NCBI GenBank assembly: GCA_964352905.1
Contig: CAYGTS010000135.1
Location: 1-6,813, forward strand
Reading direction: 5' to 3'
DNA length: 6,813 bases
Source: CAYGTS01 sp964352905
Lineage (GTDB): Bacteria > Pseudomonadota > Gammaproteobacteria > JAHCLG01
Shown here piece after piece: positions 6,793 to 6,813 of this stretch. The notes below the pieces were generated by a model. That model had not been told where the DNA came from, did not search any database, and was given only the letters and a program-made list of their open reading frames with translations. The stretch's first letter is position 1. Each line of letters begins with the position of its first letter. Both the position numbers and the translations under genes were made by a program.

Positions 6793-6813
6793 CCGTCATT
6801 GCGAGCGCGAAGC
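6793..6813 (+). repeat. Dispersed palindromic repeat unit, cut by the window edge
   Basis: CCGTCATTGCGAGCG followed by CGAAGC matches the reverse complement of the right-hand unit at 236-268, apart from a 2-base CG insertion. Only the first part is visible and the unit should continue past the edge with a GGCAATCC-like end. It lies between nuoI and the expected nuoH, so this repeat family sits on both sides of the nuoI-N block. Confidence 0.7.

Larger units (their letters stand above)
6703..6813 (-). other. Gap upstream of nuoI with no visible end of nuoH
   Basis: In nuo operons nuoH normally ends close to the nuoI start. Here at least 111 nt separate nuoI from any upstream gene. One minus-strand frame is open from the right edge to a TAG, but it runs through the repeat unit and encodes nothing like the hydrophobic NuoH C-terminus. 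There is a TAAAAT sequence at 6723-6728 that could be a -10 box, but no -35 hexamer at the proper distance, so I do not call a promoter. Confidence 0.6.

Overview
The window is the distal end of a bacterial respiratory complex I operon. Six genes run head to tail on the minus strand in the order nuoI-nuoJ-nuoK-nuoL-nuoM-nuoN (transcribed from about 6702 down to 302). All six are full length and uninterrupted, with their key functional residues in place. They encode the last peripheral-arm iron-sulfur subunit (NuoI) and five of the seven membrane-arm subunits (J, K, L, M, N), including all three antiporter-like proton-pumping subunits. nuoH and the earlier genes (A-G) would lie beyond the right edge.

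Organism: 14-gene-type nuo order, moderately AT-rich genes, protein sequences of proteobacterial type, and dispersed short palindromes of the form GTCATTGCGAG...GGCAATCC. I infer a gammaproteobacterium, most likely from the Coxiella/Legionella side (Legionellales, often host-associated). This rests on general resemblance, not on a search, so the order is tentative.

Layout: 1-301 is non-coding as far as I can tell. It lies downstream of nuoN and holds a pair of inverted repeat units (112-151 and 236-268), a hybrid fragment (273-290), and a 9-bp perfect hairpin just past the nuoN stop that may end or protect the transcript. 302-6702 is nearly continuous coding sequence. The junctions are very tight: I/J share one base (TAATG), J/K overlap by 4 (ATGA), K/L are 3 nt apart, L/M are 16 nt apart and M/N directly abut (TAA|ATG). 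This points to one polycistronic, translationally coupled message. 6703-6813 is an unusual gap upstream of nuoI where nuoH would normally be close by. It holds another partial copy of the repeat at the very edge, a possible decayed copy, and an 11-codon mini-ORF with a good Shine-Dalgarno that overlaps the start of nuoI.

How the genes work together: electrons from NADH pass along the Fe-S chain, whose late clusters N6a and N6b sit in NuoI, to N2 and then ubiquinone at the NuoB/D/H interface. The energy released is passed through NuoJ and NuoK to the antiporter-like subunits N, M and L, which move protons out of the cytoplasm.

I see no novel system here. The genes are ordinary housekeeping genes. 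The points worth a second look are the repeat units flanking the six-gene block, the interrupted H-I junction with its mini-ORF, and the two same-frame stop/start junctions.
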